A stretch of DNA of 64,000 nucleotides from Morinoia aosen (Eukaryota > Arthropoda > Malacostraca > Amphipoda > Talitridae): assembly GCA_030386875.1 (NCBI GenBank), contig CM059562.1, positions 23,923,360-23,987,359 of the forward strand, written 5' to 3'. The notes beneath the pieces were generated by a model. It saw only the letters and a list, made by a program, of their open reading frames with translations. It did no database searches and was not told where the DNA came from. Position numbers and translations under genes: made by a program. Within the stretch, counting starts at the first letter, position 1; each line of letters begins with the position of its first letter. Of this stretch, positions 36,365 to 48,315 are shown one piece after another.

Positions 36365-36810
36365 ATTTGATATTAAAAAAATTATTCTCTTTCACATTGG
36401 TTCTTATCTTCACATTATAAATAAAGTACTGTATGTAAATCTTCGCCGAATCCGTTATTTTTATCTTTTGGTACAACATCGTTTCAGAGAGCTTAGTTAG
36501 AAGTAACAATTTCTGTACAATAGCTGTGCTGAAACCTAAGCTAATAATAACACCATGCTTAGTGTCAGAGACCAACGTTATCAAACTATTCGAGTTACCC
36601 ACAGGTTATCAGCGCACCGGCACAAGGTGTATACACATACAAGGTCCGATCGCAGATTTCCGTTTTTTGAGCACCATGTAAGAGTGATGTGTGAATCGTA
36701 AATGGCCACTATATTGTGTCCAACTCATTTACGGTGTAGTGTACCAGGCGTCTCAGGTTCAATAACGTACCTCACTCACGTTACCACCAAGTCAGTTTGC
36801 ATCACCTCAG

Positions 36811-36852
36811 CCGATGATTTATGCCCTTAGAAGTAAGGACATTAATCATCGG
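36811..36852. repeat. Near-perfect 42-base hairpin
   Basis: CCGATGATTTATGCCCTTA pairs with TAAGGACATTAATCATCGG over 19 bp with two mismatches, around a GAAG loop. Pairing stops at its edges, so it is short for a microRNA precursor. Confidence 0.85.
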
Positions 36853-39400
36853 CAGACCCAATCGAAACTCTGCCTGTAACTTTTTGTCGATCGAACCTTC
36901 TGCGATCGCATTTTCTCTCTAAAAGCAGAGAATTTTTCTAAATTCAAATAGTACCTTCTCACGGTAAAAACTTTCCCACTTTTCATCTGCTCACTCTGGG
37001 TGCTCTGTATGTCTTCTCTGCAAAATTGCTATTAAACCAATCCCCGCACTGGTCATCATTTAGTTCAGACTGTGGCAGCGATTAGGAGTATTATTATCCA
37101 TTGGCTGCAGCAGGATAAGTAGAACAACTTTGCCAATGTGTTTATGTATTACTCCTATAATTCGATATATTACTCCTATACTCCAATAAGTCTGACTTAA
37201 TACAACTCACACTGGTCTGATATATACGTACTGTTTCTTACAGAACAACAAAGTTATGTCCGCAAGAAGGCAAAATATTTATGTGTTTTGTTCCTGTTCT
37301 TTACCTGATAGTGAATTTTCTGTAAACTAGTAGAAATGTTCGGAGACATTGTTCTCTAACTCAAGCTGGCATTTCCCTTGTGTTCTCTTTCTACAGTTTC
37401 TCACGGTTACCTTCTCCTTTCTCATAATTTTTCCAGTTTTCTCTGCGTAATGTTAAATTATCTCATGAGATTACTTCATCTGCATTTTGCTTATCCACAT
37501 GTGGTGAACAAATCTTGCTTTCACCGACTTCTCAGCACCAGTGTTGTCCGAATTTAACCCCCAAAAGTGCCCTTTTTCCCTCGCGACTTCAATCCTCCTG
37601 CTGTCTACCTAGTGCTCAGCCAGCGAGCTCCCACACTCGGGAAAACAAAAAACATAAAACCAGTATGTGTCTTGTTCCTAAGCTCACAAAATGCAGAGTA
37701 TTTCCTGACAAACCCCTCGATAATATATTTAGCCAACTAAAATATCTCGAAGGTATCTGTAAAATTAGAATTTACTAAAAAAATAAAAAAGGCTTGGAAT
37801 TCCATGGGTTACTCTGACCGATTGCAATGGCGAAATGTTTAGTAGAATGAAGTCCAAATAAATTTTCCCTACTCTGAGGTTAAATCTCATTTTTTTTACT
37901 TCGTTCTATCAGATTTATACCCATGAAAGCCCATGTATCCCAGAAAATCCCCGGCGTGATTTAATCAAAATCTCGTAACAAATACATGCCAATAGAAATT
38001 GTGAGAGGACCAACAATATTTGAATTTTTGAAAATTCAAAAAATCACTGACCTTTTTCCCTCAAATGCACACGACAGTGGTTTTTGTGTGGAAACACAAC
38101 TATATCAACGTTGAAAGAACCCCGAATTATATTGTGTTTCGGTTAAAGAATAATGAACTCGGGGTTTAAAACTACGCGCAGCTGCAGCATCCAGTCCAGA
38201 ACACGTTTCGTGGTGGGAAGAAATGAAAAAACGTAACTAAGCAACAAATCAAGATTCGTCCATTGATTCATTGAACGCTCTTGGTAGGCTCTGCACTGGC
38301 CCAATATATTCTATACGGAAGTACTGAAGATAATGGTGATGAAGAACAAGACTTGCTGCTCCAGTCGCATTGGACCCTGAGACGCTTTTGGCGAAGAGTT
38401 TTGATCGACGCTGGCTGTTGTGGCTGCTTGATGATTGAGATTCTCAGTCAGTTCATTGACAGTTGATTAAAATGAAGTTATTCGCTACTGAATGTCTTAT
38501 CACTCGTAGCTTCCCTCATTAAACGTGGAGTTTTCGTGCATTCCTCTTCTAGGTTATAATTTCATAGAATCTGTACTGTTCTACATAATTTGTTAGAGGG
38601 AGGTATAATATGCCATTCACGGATGCAAGTCCACTATTCAGTAAAACGAACTGTGTCGCAGAGAAATGTGACTGTATGGTCAATCGTACAGAGCCACAAG
38701 AAAATACCGAAAAAGTTCACTTAATAATTTGTGTTTGGATGTTCCTGAAGCGAAAGATTAATCCATCAAAGGAAATCACTGGACTGCTAAAATAGTGATT
38801 TCAACTGGAGTTTTCATTTCAAGCTTTTGAAACAGTTTTAAAAGTTTCGAGCATGCGTGACAGCTATTTAAAATACTTCAAAATTCTAGGACACTTTGAG
38901 CAAAGGAAAAAGTGTAAAAAGCGTGACTAATTTTTTAATTCGTGTGAAATAAGGAATAACATTGAAATACCAAAATTAGGCAGTGCCCAGAAACGGAACG
39001 GGAAGCAAAACATCATTGGTCTCATGATATTGAATGCATTCCTCACTTCTATTTTAACGCAGCTTCTTTCCAAAAATAAGCTAGGTAGGTATTAATGCTG
39101 ATATACTTTAATGTCATTGAATAGTGATACCCCTTTATTAGTCTTATTATATATTTCTTTTCGCTAGAATATATTATAGTTTCCCAATCCTAAATTATAA
39201 GCATAACAAAAAACTTTACTCTCTCTACATTTGCGAAAAATATCTGAAAATTACCAAACTTAGTTCAGCCCTTCTCTTTTTTTCAGTCATGTTATTGAGC
39301 AGGCCAACTGAACTGACTAACCTTAACTACTGCCTTCGTTGGCAAGGTAATCATTTGATGCTAACATCCCATCTTTCTAGTTATATAGGAATTCATCATT
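36853..39400. other. Unassigned sequence
   Basis: No gene, transposon or RNA recognised. Open frames of 87 codons or fewer lack motifs. Confidence 0.55.
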
Positions 39401-39404
39401 GAAG

Positions 39405-39451
39405 CCTAGGGCGCATGGAATAATAATAAAACCTAGGGCGCATGGAATAAT
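39405..39451. repeat. Two-copy 27-bp direct repeat
   Basis: CCTAGGGCGCATGGAATAAT occurs at 39405 and 39432 without mismatch. Confidence 0.9.
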
Positions 39452-42281
39452 CGATTAGATAACACGATAGAATCAATCAGGCTCCGGAGAATTGACACCT
39501 CGAACAGTGTAATGGAGTCTAGAAATACTTCACCGCACTTGACTGCGTCAACAGAGATACGAGTGACTTGTTTACACAAGAACGTTATCAGCTATATCTC
39601 ACATTATATTGTGTCCTAAATACGGAAGGGGCCTTCAAGGGTGGATGTTTATAATGTTATTTTTGTAAAATATTTAAATCAACTAAATTGGGCATAAGTT
39701 AGCTCACTAACATATGGTAGCCCAGAACAATGGCCATATTTGACAAAAACCCACATTCAACAGCATAAAAAAACTGAATTGTGTGTTTACAAAACGTTTG
39801 ATTTTAAGATCACAATTAATTCAACAAAAAAGCGACTCTCAATGAGCTCTCGCACTGATCATGCAGCGAACTTTTCTGCCGCGGGGCCACTGCTTGCAGC
39901 GCTGAGCGATTCACCTAATGGATGTCTGAAATAACTCATTTAGTACATTTGGTGTTCAGGATCAACATAACAGAACTATTTCCTTTCCACAAGTGCTGAG
40001 ATTTGTTTATATCGTCCATGCATTCTGACGCTATAAAACATAATCATAGAATTTGTCATATCAACTTTCCTGTTGAAGTCTTTGGAATTTGGATAGATCT
40101 TCTGGTAAACAACAGCTACAGTCCGTACTATTCATCTTCAATGATGTTTTCGTTTTGCCCCGCGTAATACCTAGCAAACATGTTCAGCGTAATCAGGCTT
40201 CTTAAAGCTCTCCTAAAACTTTTGATTGAACTTCAAATTGCAGTCCTCTGAAACAGATTGAAATCATACATGAATTGAGGAAGTTGTGAAAGTTTGCGCA
40301 GTGGCGGCCTGCGAAGCAGGAGGCACTTCGCACCTACCGCTGGCAAGCAAATTCCTGGCTGTCTCAGATCAAAAGGCAGAAGCGAGACACGAGTACTGTT
40401 CTGAGAAGCTTATGTATACCAAGTACGGACTTACTTCTAAGTTGTTCATATTAATGGGCTTGTTGGACCAGTAGCGTGCACTTACCGTCTGCAGGGTGGG
40501 TCACAATGGTATTTACCGGCTCTTATATGTATCATTGATACACTCCTTTCAAAAGAAGGAATTGTACGAAAGTAATCATTTATTAATTTATGATTTTCCT
40601 GGTTTTTGAGGCTCATCCTCTATAAGTCAACGGAATTTCGACATTTGAGAAAATTATTTGTTGTACCCATTACTGAAAATTAATTGTTTGTGTAAATGCT
40701 CGTCTCTGCTCTCATCGATATATAAGAAAGATTTTGCAATCGCTTTTTCATCAAAATCTGATCACAATTAACGCAAAATTTTTTTTTGTATTGGCCTGCA
40801 TTGTAGCAATTTCTCAAAATATGGCCTACTTATGACTAAACTTTCATTTTACAACATCAATCGAACCTAATAAATAATTCTCAGTCGGCGTATGAAAGTT
40901 ACCATTTGATATTTGAAATGTTTTTTTTCAAGCACTAGTCAGTAAAATTTTGTTTCACACGAAAAAAATAGGTAATTACAGTCACACACAAAACATTGTC
41001 TCGAGAATGACTTGAACGCAACCATTGGGGCCGAGAGCACACACTTATAACAGTATGTTTGAGGAGTTACTCACTTTGGGCTCCTCAAATTTTCACACTC
41101 TTCATTTCACATTCATGCTTAGGAGTTCGTTGTACTCGTACCTTATGATAATCTCAAAACTTTAAGTGAGGTTCGATTACTTTAGAAACCTAAATTGCAC
41201 TACTTTTCATATTTTCTGAAATAACCGTCATCAGGAACATGAAAATCACTACTGCATTTCACAGACAAAACAATTACTTTTTAACAACTTCGTTTCTCCC
41301 AATCGAGATTATTCAACATACATATTCGTTCATCAGTTCTTACAACTGATGCTGGAGCTACGCTACGTTGAAGAGGGGAAAATATTCGTACCGTTATTTT
41401 TTCATTAACGTGAAACAAAGCGCAGTTCAAAAAATAATGGTTTATTAAAACCTATTCAGCGTCATCATGGTTTTTCCCTGGTAAAATTCTAGTATAAATA
41501 TAAATGCTACAAATAGGAAAATGTTCAGAGGCATGAGTGGAGGTGAAGTGCTTCAAGTTGGAAAAGTGCTGCTCGTCGGCAATAAAAATTAACCATCTTG
41601 TGGCTCCAAAAAACTTAGAACACTCATTCTTCGGCTGAACCAATGTGAGATATTCTTTGTCTTCAGATGCTGAAACATTTGTGAGCCTGCAGCCTCCTGC
41701 ACAAAGCAGAGAAAAAGGTGCAATAACTGAGTTTGCTCGAACCTCATCCGTATCGCACCGCTTGAAGTATATTATTCTGGCGGTATTTCAGCCTTGCGAT
41801 CCATGTCCTTTCTCCTTCACGAAACTTTATGATACGCATCCAAAATACATTCAAATTTTTTCTCACCTCTTCGAAAACCATTAAATGTTAGTTGAGAGCT
41901 CCAGCTTGTAGAGTAAAGGGAAGGAATAGTGTTAGCTTCAAAGATTTGCCCATAAGCCACCCAATATTTCTGAAATGCTTGCGTGTTCCTACGACGGAGA
42001 CGATTAACGTTGCAGGCGTGTAAGTGGATATCGCAGCTCAAGCAATGCTGTTCGAGCGTCCGCTCCAAATTAGCGAAGTTTTACAGTCGCCGTGACGGCA
42101 TTTCAACGAAATGACGCACCGACCAATCGAGGACCGCCCAACTGAGCGCCTGCAGCGTTGGCAGGGGAGCAGAAGCGCGTAGAGCTGCGCGCTGCTCAGG
42201 AGCTGCGCCACATTGTTTCTTTTACATCACCAAAAAAGCCTTATAAAGATAGAATCTATTCCGTTCTGTCACTTCTAACGT
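39452..42281. other. Unassigned sequence
   Basis: No gene or repeat recognised. The last 250 bases (about 42050-42220) are GC-richer with several CpG, directly left of the foldback element. Confidence 0.5.
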
Positions 42282-42297
42282 CTACACCTTTTTTTAC

Positions 42298-42660
42298 TTC
42301 AAATTAATCAAGTCAAGTTCAATTTAATCCGAGTCAAGTTCAATTTAATACGAGTCAAGTTCAATTTAATCCAAGTCAAGTTCAATTTAATCCAAGTCAA
42401 GTTCAAATTAATCCAAGTCAAGTTCAATTTAATTCAAGTCAAGTTCAAATTAACCCAAGTCAAGTTCAATTTAATCCAAGTCAAGCTCAAATTAGTCCAA
42501 GTCAAGTTCAAATCAACCCAAGTCAAGTTCAACTTAATCCGAGTAAAGTTCAAATTAATCCAAGTCAAGTTCAAATTAATCCAAGTTGAGTTCAATTTAA
42601 TCCAAGTTCAAATTGATCCAAGTCAAGTCCAAATTAATCCAAGTCAAGTTCAATTTAATC
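42298..42660. repeat. Left terminal array, 21-bp unit, about 17 copies
   Basis: The unit is TTCAATTTAATCCAAGTCAA plus G. Variants have CAAATTAATCC, CCGAGTC and CAAGTTGAG. One unit near 42608 is short. Confidence 0.96.
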
Positions 42661-42757
42661 CAACCCTAAGTTGAGTTAAAAATTGACATAATCAGTTGGT
42701 AATTTTAGTTTTTGTGCGCTAAATATATATTTATTGGATGTGATGAGCAAGACAGTC

Positions 42758-43025
42758 TTTTTTCCTTTTCGCAAGGATGACATAAAATTTCCGCCGGTGC
42801 TGCAATCTAAAGACAAGCTGTCGTAAAATGCGCTAAGTATCCAGCATCAAGAGGTAGAGTGTGATTCAGATCTTTAGCCGCTGTCTAAAAGATGCAAGTC
42901 AATTGCAAAAACTTAGTGTTATACTACTAATTAAAGTTGTTTTAAAATTCTACACTGATGGCAGTGTGCATGCATTCAAATATTTATGCTCAAATGTTAA
43001 TTTGATGTTACACATACACATAGTA
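42758..43025. other. 268-bp segment present only in the left arm
   Basis: Left-arm sequence leaves the right arm after GAGCAAGACAG and rejoins it at GTTTCGATGATTTATTT. Either the left arm gained an insertion or the right arm lost this piece. No terminal repeats or coding frame were recognised in it. Confidence 0.8.
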
Positions 43026-43706
43026 GTTTCGATGATTTATTTATACTCATAGAAATTTAAATACGGTAAATGCTATTTTATCACATACATGGCATCATAT
43101 ACATGCAAATACAAGAGATTATCATTGGACGATATGTAGGTTTAATCTTTAAAAGAAATATACAAATACGATTCACTGAGTACTAATGAACGATTCCGTT
43201 TGATTACAATTTATGTTTGTACATTACCACACAGATACATTCCTGCATTAGCAGTAAAAATGTTGCCATCTATTCTAAATCCGTGTTAGTCAATGTGAAG
43301 AAATGTAGGATGCACTTACAATACACAATAATAATACAAGAAACAATGTTTTAACTTAATACGGATGTCATTTGTGTGGCAACATTTTTATTACTAATGC
43401 AGGAATGTATCTGGGTAGTAATGTACAAATATAAATTGTATTCAAACAGAATCGTACATTAGTACTCAGTGAATCGCGTTTGTATATTTCTTATAGGATC
43501 AAATCTACATATCGTCCAATGATAATCTTTTGTATATGCATGTATATGAGTTCATATATGTGATAAAGTGGAATTTCACGTATATAAATATCTATGAGTG
43601 TAAATAAATCCTCGAAACCTGTCTTGCTCATCACATCCAACAGATATATATTTAACATGAAAAAACTCAAATTAACAAATGAATATCATTTTTAAACTAA
43701 ACTGAG

Positions 43707-43853
43707 GGTTGGATTAATTTGAATTCGACTTGGATTAATTTGAACTTGACTTGGATTAATTTGAACTTGACTTGGATTAAATTGAACTTGATTCGGATTA
43801 AATTGAACTTGACTCGGATTAAATTGAACTTGACTTGGATTAATTTGAAGTGA
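43707..43853. repeat. Right terminal array, inverted 21-bp unit, 7 copies
   Basis: The unit TTGGATTAATTTGAACTTGA plus C is the reverse complement of the left array unit. It has fewer copies than the left side. Confidence 0.96.
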
Positions 43854-43864
43854 AAAAGGTGTAG

Positions 43865-46706
43865 TTTTGTATCTATTATACTACCAGCATATATGACGCA
43901 ACCTCTGGAATTCAGAGTATAAGTGTGAGGCAGATGACGGACGAGACGGGAAGGTAGCACACACAATTTTTTCTTCCCCTAAAATATGTGGATGTTGTAA
44001 AATAAATTTTACACCCCTCCTAGATATTCAAAAGACGTTGATCGACCAACTTAAGTTACCCTGTTAAGACCCCATTCCCTGGCAAATAGTTGCAAATAAT
44101 TTCAAAACCGATAATTTTATTTTATTGATTTTTGAACGGTAATTTAAAAAAATAAATCGAATTAAAACGTCACAATTGTTGTAAAATATCCAGTATTTTA
44201 CGTGTAAAAGCCGTTACTGAAGTCTTAATTTATTTATGTACCCATTGTAGCTCATTGGAGTCATTTTAAATGCTACAATACATAACATGCCAGCGTAAAA
44301 TTAATCAAGGATTTGAGAAAGGTATTGTACTAAGTAATGTGCCTCGTCAAGGCCTTCAGCGGGCAGTGATGAGCTTACACGTTGTGTATTCCTTCAGTTC
44401 AGTACGAGAGAACAAAATCTATGCTTTTTTGAAATCGCAGTATTGAGTTCTTAACGATAATGTAACGACAATGAACATAAGCACAGACACAAGTTTTCTA
44501 TTTCAAAAAAACATAGGTAACTTTCAATGAACACCTGCGAGCGCAAGTCGTTTTACGTACATATCCAGGCAGGTGGATTGAGCTCTGCTTGCTGTTCAAT
44601 AACTACTAATATAAATTATGCTCTACAACGCCGTTCGATAGGCATATAGTCATGAGATAATACGTTTGCAGCAGTTTTGGCTTATTAAATCGTAATTTTA
44701 TCCACACAAAAATCACGGGTAAATTACAATGCGAACTGCGCAGTCTTACAACACATATACTGTATATTTCTGATCACCAGTATAATAGTGGTTTTCCAAG
44801 ACTAATCAGAAAAATCATGTTAGATTTCATAAGAATATTTCAAAACTCTATTAAAAATACAGACTTAAATATGATGGATAAGAATAAAACGTATAAGAGC
44901 ATACAGATAGACAAAAAATATGTATGCAACACTTTTCTTATCTGAAAAATATATCACAGAAAAGCTGTAAAATTAATAAACTCTCTCGTTACAAATATTC
45001 TGAATGCACACATTAATCTTACGGTTATTCCACAAGGGATTCCTTACTCCAATCCTTACTCCAATGATATTAAATAATGTATAAAGTGGTAATTATCCTT
45101 TCATGAACAGTAATTTTGGATATGAGGGAATCATTCCTACTTTCAGGACGATACTTTCCTTTGAAAAAAGCTATTGGTTTCGCCAATTTTATAAATACTT
45201 GACCATCAGGACTTGGATGGCAAGTGGGTCTTTCGCACGACCAAAACATCACTTCAATTTAAGCAACTAAGCCGACGTGATACTTTGTATAACGCGCACA
45301 ATACTTTCCCTGTCCCACCACCCCAAACACATCTGTTCTGATGGTCAATTTAAGTCTGTGGCACGCAGCTGACTATTTTCAACGCTTCTAGGAACTAAAA
45401 ACTCGCATTCTTAATTTAATAGGTTCATCTACTCACATTAAGAAAACAAATCCTCGTGTTACAAAATCATTTCAAAAACTCAATCAACTAATATAATACA
45501 CGGATCCCTTGGGATCAGACCAACACCACAACCAACCAACGCAGATAACAACGAGGAAGAAGCGCCAACTTCAGGGTCCAGAATCGGCGTTTGCTTTGCT
45601 TTAAATATCGCAGGCTTGGTTGAGTGAGCCTTGAGGACGGCGGGCCAGGCACCAGAGGCGGCGTCTGGGTCGTGTTACGTGGCTAATTAGACGGGGCTGC
45701 GCCGCACACCGGGGGCACCGCAGCGTGCAGGCGAGGGGGCACAGCTGTAGCTTTTATGGCGCCATGATCTCGTCTGCTTGTTTTGTTCGGTGCTGGTCCG
45801 CATGTGAACTCGTGAGGCCTAGGTTGGTCGCAGTCCTGCCCTTATGTGGCGGGACTGGTATGTTCGTTAGTCCGATTGGGAGCCCGAATTTTGCACCCGC
45901 TACTTTCCGTTCTAGTAGACTTGAGAAGTACCTACGATATCGCTGTCTTGCTAAGTTGAATCTAGAAAAACATTAGTAATAACTTTAATTCATTCTTTTT
46001 CATAGCAGCATCCGATAAATGATTCATTTGTCAATAAAAATAAGAGTTAACGCGCCCTTTTCCCTTACGCAGACATTGAACAACTATACTGATCCGTACA
46101 TTTCCCTGTTGCTGGTCAAAACATTACCCTATTCATGATCAGCACATTACTTATATATGTATTTTTTCTAATATTTCATTTTCAATAAGTATATAAATTA
46201 ATATGTGTGTGTACGTGTGTAGGTATATATATGTATCTACATAAATAGATATACATGTTTCTATTTCATTTCTTTACGCAAAAACCATTCGGTTAATAAA
46301 TTTTATTGCAATAGCGAAATGTTTTCAAAAATAGATCTAGCACTTCCCCAGAGGGCGTTTCTGTGAATCGGATTAATGTCATATATAATTGATGAAATAA
46401 AGCGCAATTTGAGCATATGAATCGTAGTATAATTATCTTTCTGTCCGTATGTTGTACAAGCTATGAATTTTGATATTGAATATATGTTTGTTTACCCATT
46501 TCTATCAATATTTTGTAGATATTTGTCAATCATGAGTGGTAACCGGCTTACACTGTATCTCTATTTTATCCCTGTACCCATGTCAGCATGATGTGGTAAA
46601 TATCGAGAAGATACGAAATATGTTTTTGGTGGTGATAGGGCTTTGCATATTTTTAGGGCATATTTTTCATTTCTCATTCAACTACCCTTGACAGAGATAG
46701 ACTATT
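43865..46706. other. Unassigned sequence with a CpG-rich patch
   Basis: Mostly AT-rich. At about 45590-45900 GC and CpG rise sharply, with GTGGCTAATTAGACGGGGC (a TAATTA homeodomain-type site) at 45680. This is a promoter or enhancer candidate on composition only. A TG/TA dinucleotide-rich stretch lies at 46200-46260. Confidence 0.4.
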
Positions 46707-47134
46707 GGCAAACCACGTGTGGTTTGTCTATTAGTACGCCTCGTATATTTTGTCTATTAATATGCCTCGTATGGTCTAGTTATTTTGTACACCTCTGATA
46801 GCTTGTCTATTAGTACACCTCGTATAGTTTGCCTATTATTATTATGCCTCGTATGGCTTATCTATTTGTACACCTCGGATGGTTTGTCAATTAGTACTCC
46901 TAGTATAGAACTTTTGTTAGACTACTAGCACACCACGAATGGTTTGTCTATTAGTACGGCTCGTATATTTTGTCAATTAATATGCCTCGTATGGTCTATC
47001 TACTTGTACACCTCTGACAGTTTGTCTATTAGTACACCTCGTTTAGTTTGTCTATTATTATGCCTCGTTTGGCTCATCTACTTGTACACCTCGGATGGTT
47101 TGTCAATTAGTACTCCTCGTATGGAACATTTGTT
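46707..47134. repeat. Higher-order repeat: two 220-bp blocks of a 24-29-bp unit
   Basis: The inner unit resembles TTTGTCTATTAGTACACCTC followed by GTATGG. Eight variants follow one another, and the same order of variants occurs twice (block 1 from 46713, block 2 from 46933; offset 220). Within a block, unit types alternate ACACCTC and TATGCCTC. Confidence 0.92.
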
Positions 47135-47337
47135 TTAGGATGCCCTATATTTAAGAAACTTTTAAAAGCCAATATGTTGGCATGTATCTCATGTGACAAT
47201 TTGGAAATAAACATTTTTTTTTTTTTTTTTACTTCATTTCTGATTTGAACATTACTCCATTCAATTTGAACTGTTTTGAAACGTTAAGTAACGAAAATTT
47301 TAATATTGTTTCAGTTTATCATATTAATGAATTTCAA
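47135..47337. other. AT-rich spacer with a poly-T tract
   Basis: A run of about 17 T lies at 47215-47231. No other feature. Confidence 0.7.
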
Positions 47338-47456
47338 AATGGAATAATGTCACGGAATTAAATATTGATCTTGGGAAGAAGTCCTACGTTAGAAGACGCC
47401 GTAATATCCTAACTGCTCGTTCAAGAAAAATCAGAGCTGAAAGAAGTCCAAAGCTT
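47338..47456 (+). pseudogene. Mariner-type transposase fragment
   Basis: This is nearly the same DNA as 49255-49371. It encodes LGKKSYVRRRRNILTARSRK and then RAERSPK, the region between the helix-turn-helix domain and the catalytic core. Homology stops at both ends, so only about 120 bp of the element is present. Similarity to the longer relic 1.9 kb downstream is roughly 88 percent. Confidence 0.85.
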
Positions 47457-48315
47457 ACTTCATAAAAACATTGCAGCCTTTATTTATACACTGGTGTACA
47501 CGACCCGTCAAAAATGACGGGATTCAATATTTTCTCTGAACAAATAAATCTCCCTCATGTGGATGACAAACAAATAAATCCATCCGAATGGTACCAGCGA
47601 TTAAAATATTCTTGTACTCGTACACTGTTGAAACTTGTATCACAGATACCGTCATAAAGCATCATTTAATTAGGAGCGTGAAATAAAGACGGACCAACCA
47701 ATTTAATGTGAGGATAAATGAGATTCTCATTGTAATGACATTGGATGAATTTTGCACACAAAAATATATAAATTTATTTGTCTATTTATATATTTATGGC
47801 GACCCTTGGCGTATTGTTATATAGCAACTGATTAACCCGAGTTGGGCTTAAGCTAAAAATAAATGGGTAAAGGGGCAAAAAATTTTCATAAAGAACTCTT
47901 TTTTCTTAGGAAGGGGTTGGGGAATGCTTGAAACATTTTTTCTTCAAAATATTCACCGGGGCTCATGTTTGCAGAGCGGAGTTCAATCCTGAATGCGGGC
48001 GCAGGGAGCGTGGGAGGGTGCATGGCGAGTAAAAAAACTACTGGTAGACAGGATACGAAAATCGAAATATTCTCGTTATGTAAAATTTTCGAACGCTTAG
48101 AAATATGTGGGGATGAGTGTACATTTAAAACCCTGTTAGTGATGCAACGCTATTTTTCTGTCTCAGTTTGAGTCAGTTCTTAGAAATCAACTCTTGTTGT
48201 GCTCAAAGTGCATTTACAGTTTGGAGGGGACTAATTTTTAGCATCAATTTCTTAATAATATACAGGGCCGTCAAGATAAATTGGAACTTTTTTCAAAATG
48301 TTCTAAAACTTCTAA
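47457..48315. other. Unassigned sequence
   Basis: A 68-codon frame at 47965-48171 (starting MFAERSSILNAGAGSVGG) has no recognisable family and weak support. Nothing else was seen. Confidence 0.45.

Larger units (their letters stand above)
34205..36430 (+). mobile_element. Penelope-like retroelement (PLE), 5' truncated, dead
   Basis: Contains, in order, a reverse transcriptase relic, an internal 113-bp triplication, a GIY-YIG endonuclease relic, a stop at about 36082, and a tail with a hammerhead-like motif. Presence of both a Penelope-type RT (YGLPKVHK box) and a GIY-YIG nuclease defines endonuclease-containing PLEs. The 5' side starts abruptly inside the RT N-terminal region (about 34212). 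The right boundary is uncertain, placed where similarity with the inverted copy fades. Confidence 0.9.
42282..43864. mobile_element. Foldback-type element with tandem-array inverted termini
   Basis: A 1583-bp structure whose two halves are inverted copies of each other. The outer ends are CTACACCTTTTTTTACTTCA on the left and, inverted, CTACACCTTTTTCACTTCAA on the right. Next on each side comes a 21-bp tandem array (left 42298-42660, right 43707-43853 in opposite orientation), then unique arm sequence (for example GGATGTGATGAGCAAGAC on both sides, and ATCATTGGACGATATGTAG). The loop is about 43290-43355. The left arm has 268 bp (42758-43025) missing from the right arm. No transposase frame exists inside. 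Long inverted termini built from tandem repeats are the defining trait of foldback and Galileo-like DNA transposons. No target duplication was found at 7-9 bp. Confidence 0.9.

Noticed and set aside
42861..43052. 63-codon frame inside the foldback element as a transposase remnant
   Set aside because: No catalytic or DNA-binding motif; it lies mostly in the left-arm-only segment and is probably chance.
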